From Shewanella sp. (GTDB lineage: Bacteria; Pseudomonadota; Gammaproteobacteria; Enterobacterales; Shewanellaceae): a DNA stretch of 14,415 nt. The stretch is from the NCBI GenBank assembly GCA_004195335.1, contig SDWK01000412.1:1-14415 (forward strand), read 5' to 3'. Below are positions 13,699 through 14,415 of this stretch, in pieces; the stretch's first letter is position 1, and each line of letters starts with the position of its first letter. Under the pieces are notes generated by a model. The model searched no databases, had not been told where the DNA came from, and was given only the letters and a program-made list of their open reading frames with translations. The position numbers were made by a program, and so were the translations under genes.

Positions 13699-14415
13699 AT
13701 GAAACTTAATAGGCTGACCATGTTAAATAAATATCAAGGGTTTTCGTTAGTTGAGGTGATGGTGGCGATGGTTATCAGCCTATTTTTATCTGCTGGACTT
13801 TTCTCTATATTCAGTATGTCATCTACTAATGTGACCACTACCAGCCAGTTTAATCAGCTTCAGGAAAATGGTCGAATAGCTTTAGCACTCATTGAGCGTG
13901 ATGTCAGTCAGGTGGGGTTTATGGGTGATATGACTGGCTCAGATTTTATTATTGGTAGTAATACCCAAATTACAGCCGTCGCAGTTGTTAATGACTGCGT
14001 AGGTGCAGGGGTAAACAATGCAACTTTACCGAATAACACGCCGTCCCATTTCAGACGTCTTTGGGGTTATGAGAGTGGTGAGAGTGTAAGTTCAATTGCT
14101 TGCTTAGGGTCAGTTAATGCTGGGACAGATGTTTTACAAATAAAAAGATTAGTTGGTCCATCTACGACGACGCCAACAGTTCCTGAAAATTTTTATGTTG
14201 CGGCCACCTCGAGTGAAGCCATTTTTTTCACCGGTGCACAAGCGACACCAGCTCTGGCTAATGCACGTTTTTGGGAGTATCAACATCATATTTATTATGT
14301 CAACAATGATGGTGATGTTCCTGTATTGAGGCGTAGAACACTCAGTGCATTGAATGGAATGAGAAATGAAGAGCAGCTAGTTGAGGGAACTGAAAATATT
14401 AGAATTCTCTATGGT
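13699..14415 (+). CDS. pilW: type IV pilus minor pilin PilW-like, partial at the right edge
   Basis: The reading frame starts right after the pilV stop codon and stays open for 239 codons to the end of the window. The N terminus is MKLNRLTMLNKYQG, then FSLVEVMVAMVISLFLSAGLF, a class III signal with Gly-Phe cleavage site and mature Glu5 (residue 19). The stretch after the helix, FNQLQENGRIALALIERDVSQVGFMG, is the hallmark of PilW. ATG 13699 has CGGTGA eight bases upstream; ATG 13720 would give a seven-residue leader like that of PilV and is a real alternative. Zero spacing implies translational coupling with pilV. PilX and PilY1 would be expected next, off the window. Confidence 0.85.
   Translation, partial: MKLNRLTMLNKYQGFSLVEVMVAMVISLFLSAGLFSIFSMSSTNVTTTSQFNQLQENGRIALALIERDVSQVGFMGDMTGSDFIIGSNTQITAVAVVNDCVGAGVNNATLPNNTPSHFRRLWGYESGESVSSIACLGSVNAGTDVLQIKRLVGPSTTTPTVPENFYVAATSSEAIFFTGAQATPALANARFWEYQHHIYYVNNDGDVPVLRRRTLSALNGMRNEEQLVEGTENIRILYG

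Overview
The window reads as chromosomal DNA from a gammaproteobacterium, most likely a marine Shewanella. The reasons are the gene content and order (AGCS transporter, yaaA, M28 lipoprotein peptidase, hlyU, rpsT, murJ, ribF-ileS-lspA-fkpB-ispH, minor pilins), a moderate GC content, and protein sequences that resemble Escherichia coli and Vibrio homologues. The genus call comes from recalled synteny and was not checked by search. No insertion sequence, prophage, CRISPR array, tRNA or rRNA is visible. Most of the window is core housekeeping DNA, so the points of interest are mainly regulatory.

Left part (1-2870): a regulatory region without a gene holds a HexR-like palindrome, a consensus CRP site, an extended -10 promoter and a highly structured leader. 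These precede a sodium:amino acid (AGCS) symporter gene. After a terminator comes yaaA, a peroxide-stress gene, with its own -10 element and terminator.

Middle (2884-5157): a secreted M28 zinc peptidase lipoprotein gene (minus strand) diverges from hlyU, an ArsR-family regulator with the cysteine pair of thiol/persulfide sensors. Their shared 135-bp gap holds a 9-bp direct repeat and a dyad. rpsT (ribosomal protein S20, minus strand) has a TTG start and a near-consensus promoter overlapped by a long palindrome.

Right-middle (5405-12899): murJ (lipid II flippase) stands alone behind a hairpin-containing leader. A strong promoter then opens the conserved ribF-ileS-lspA-fkpB-ispH operon for flavin cofactors, isoleucyl-tRNA, lipoprotein processing, a chaperone/prolyl isomerase and isoprenoid precursors. 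Gene junctions are tight except between ileS and lspA, where about 140 bp holds two strong hairpins. A terminator closes the operon.

Right end (12956-14415): the start of a type IV pilus minor pilin cluster, pilV followed directly by pilW, which runs off the window. Three genes here (rpsT, murJ, fkpB) start with TTG, and several apparent 5' extensions (AGCS gene, hlyU, lspA, pilV) were trimmed by Shine-Dalgarno position or homology.
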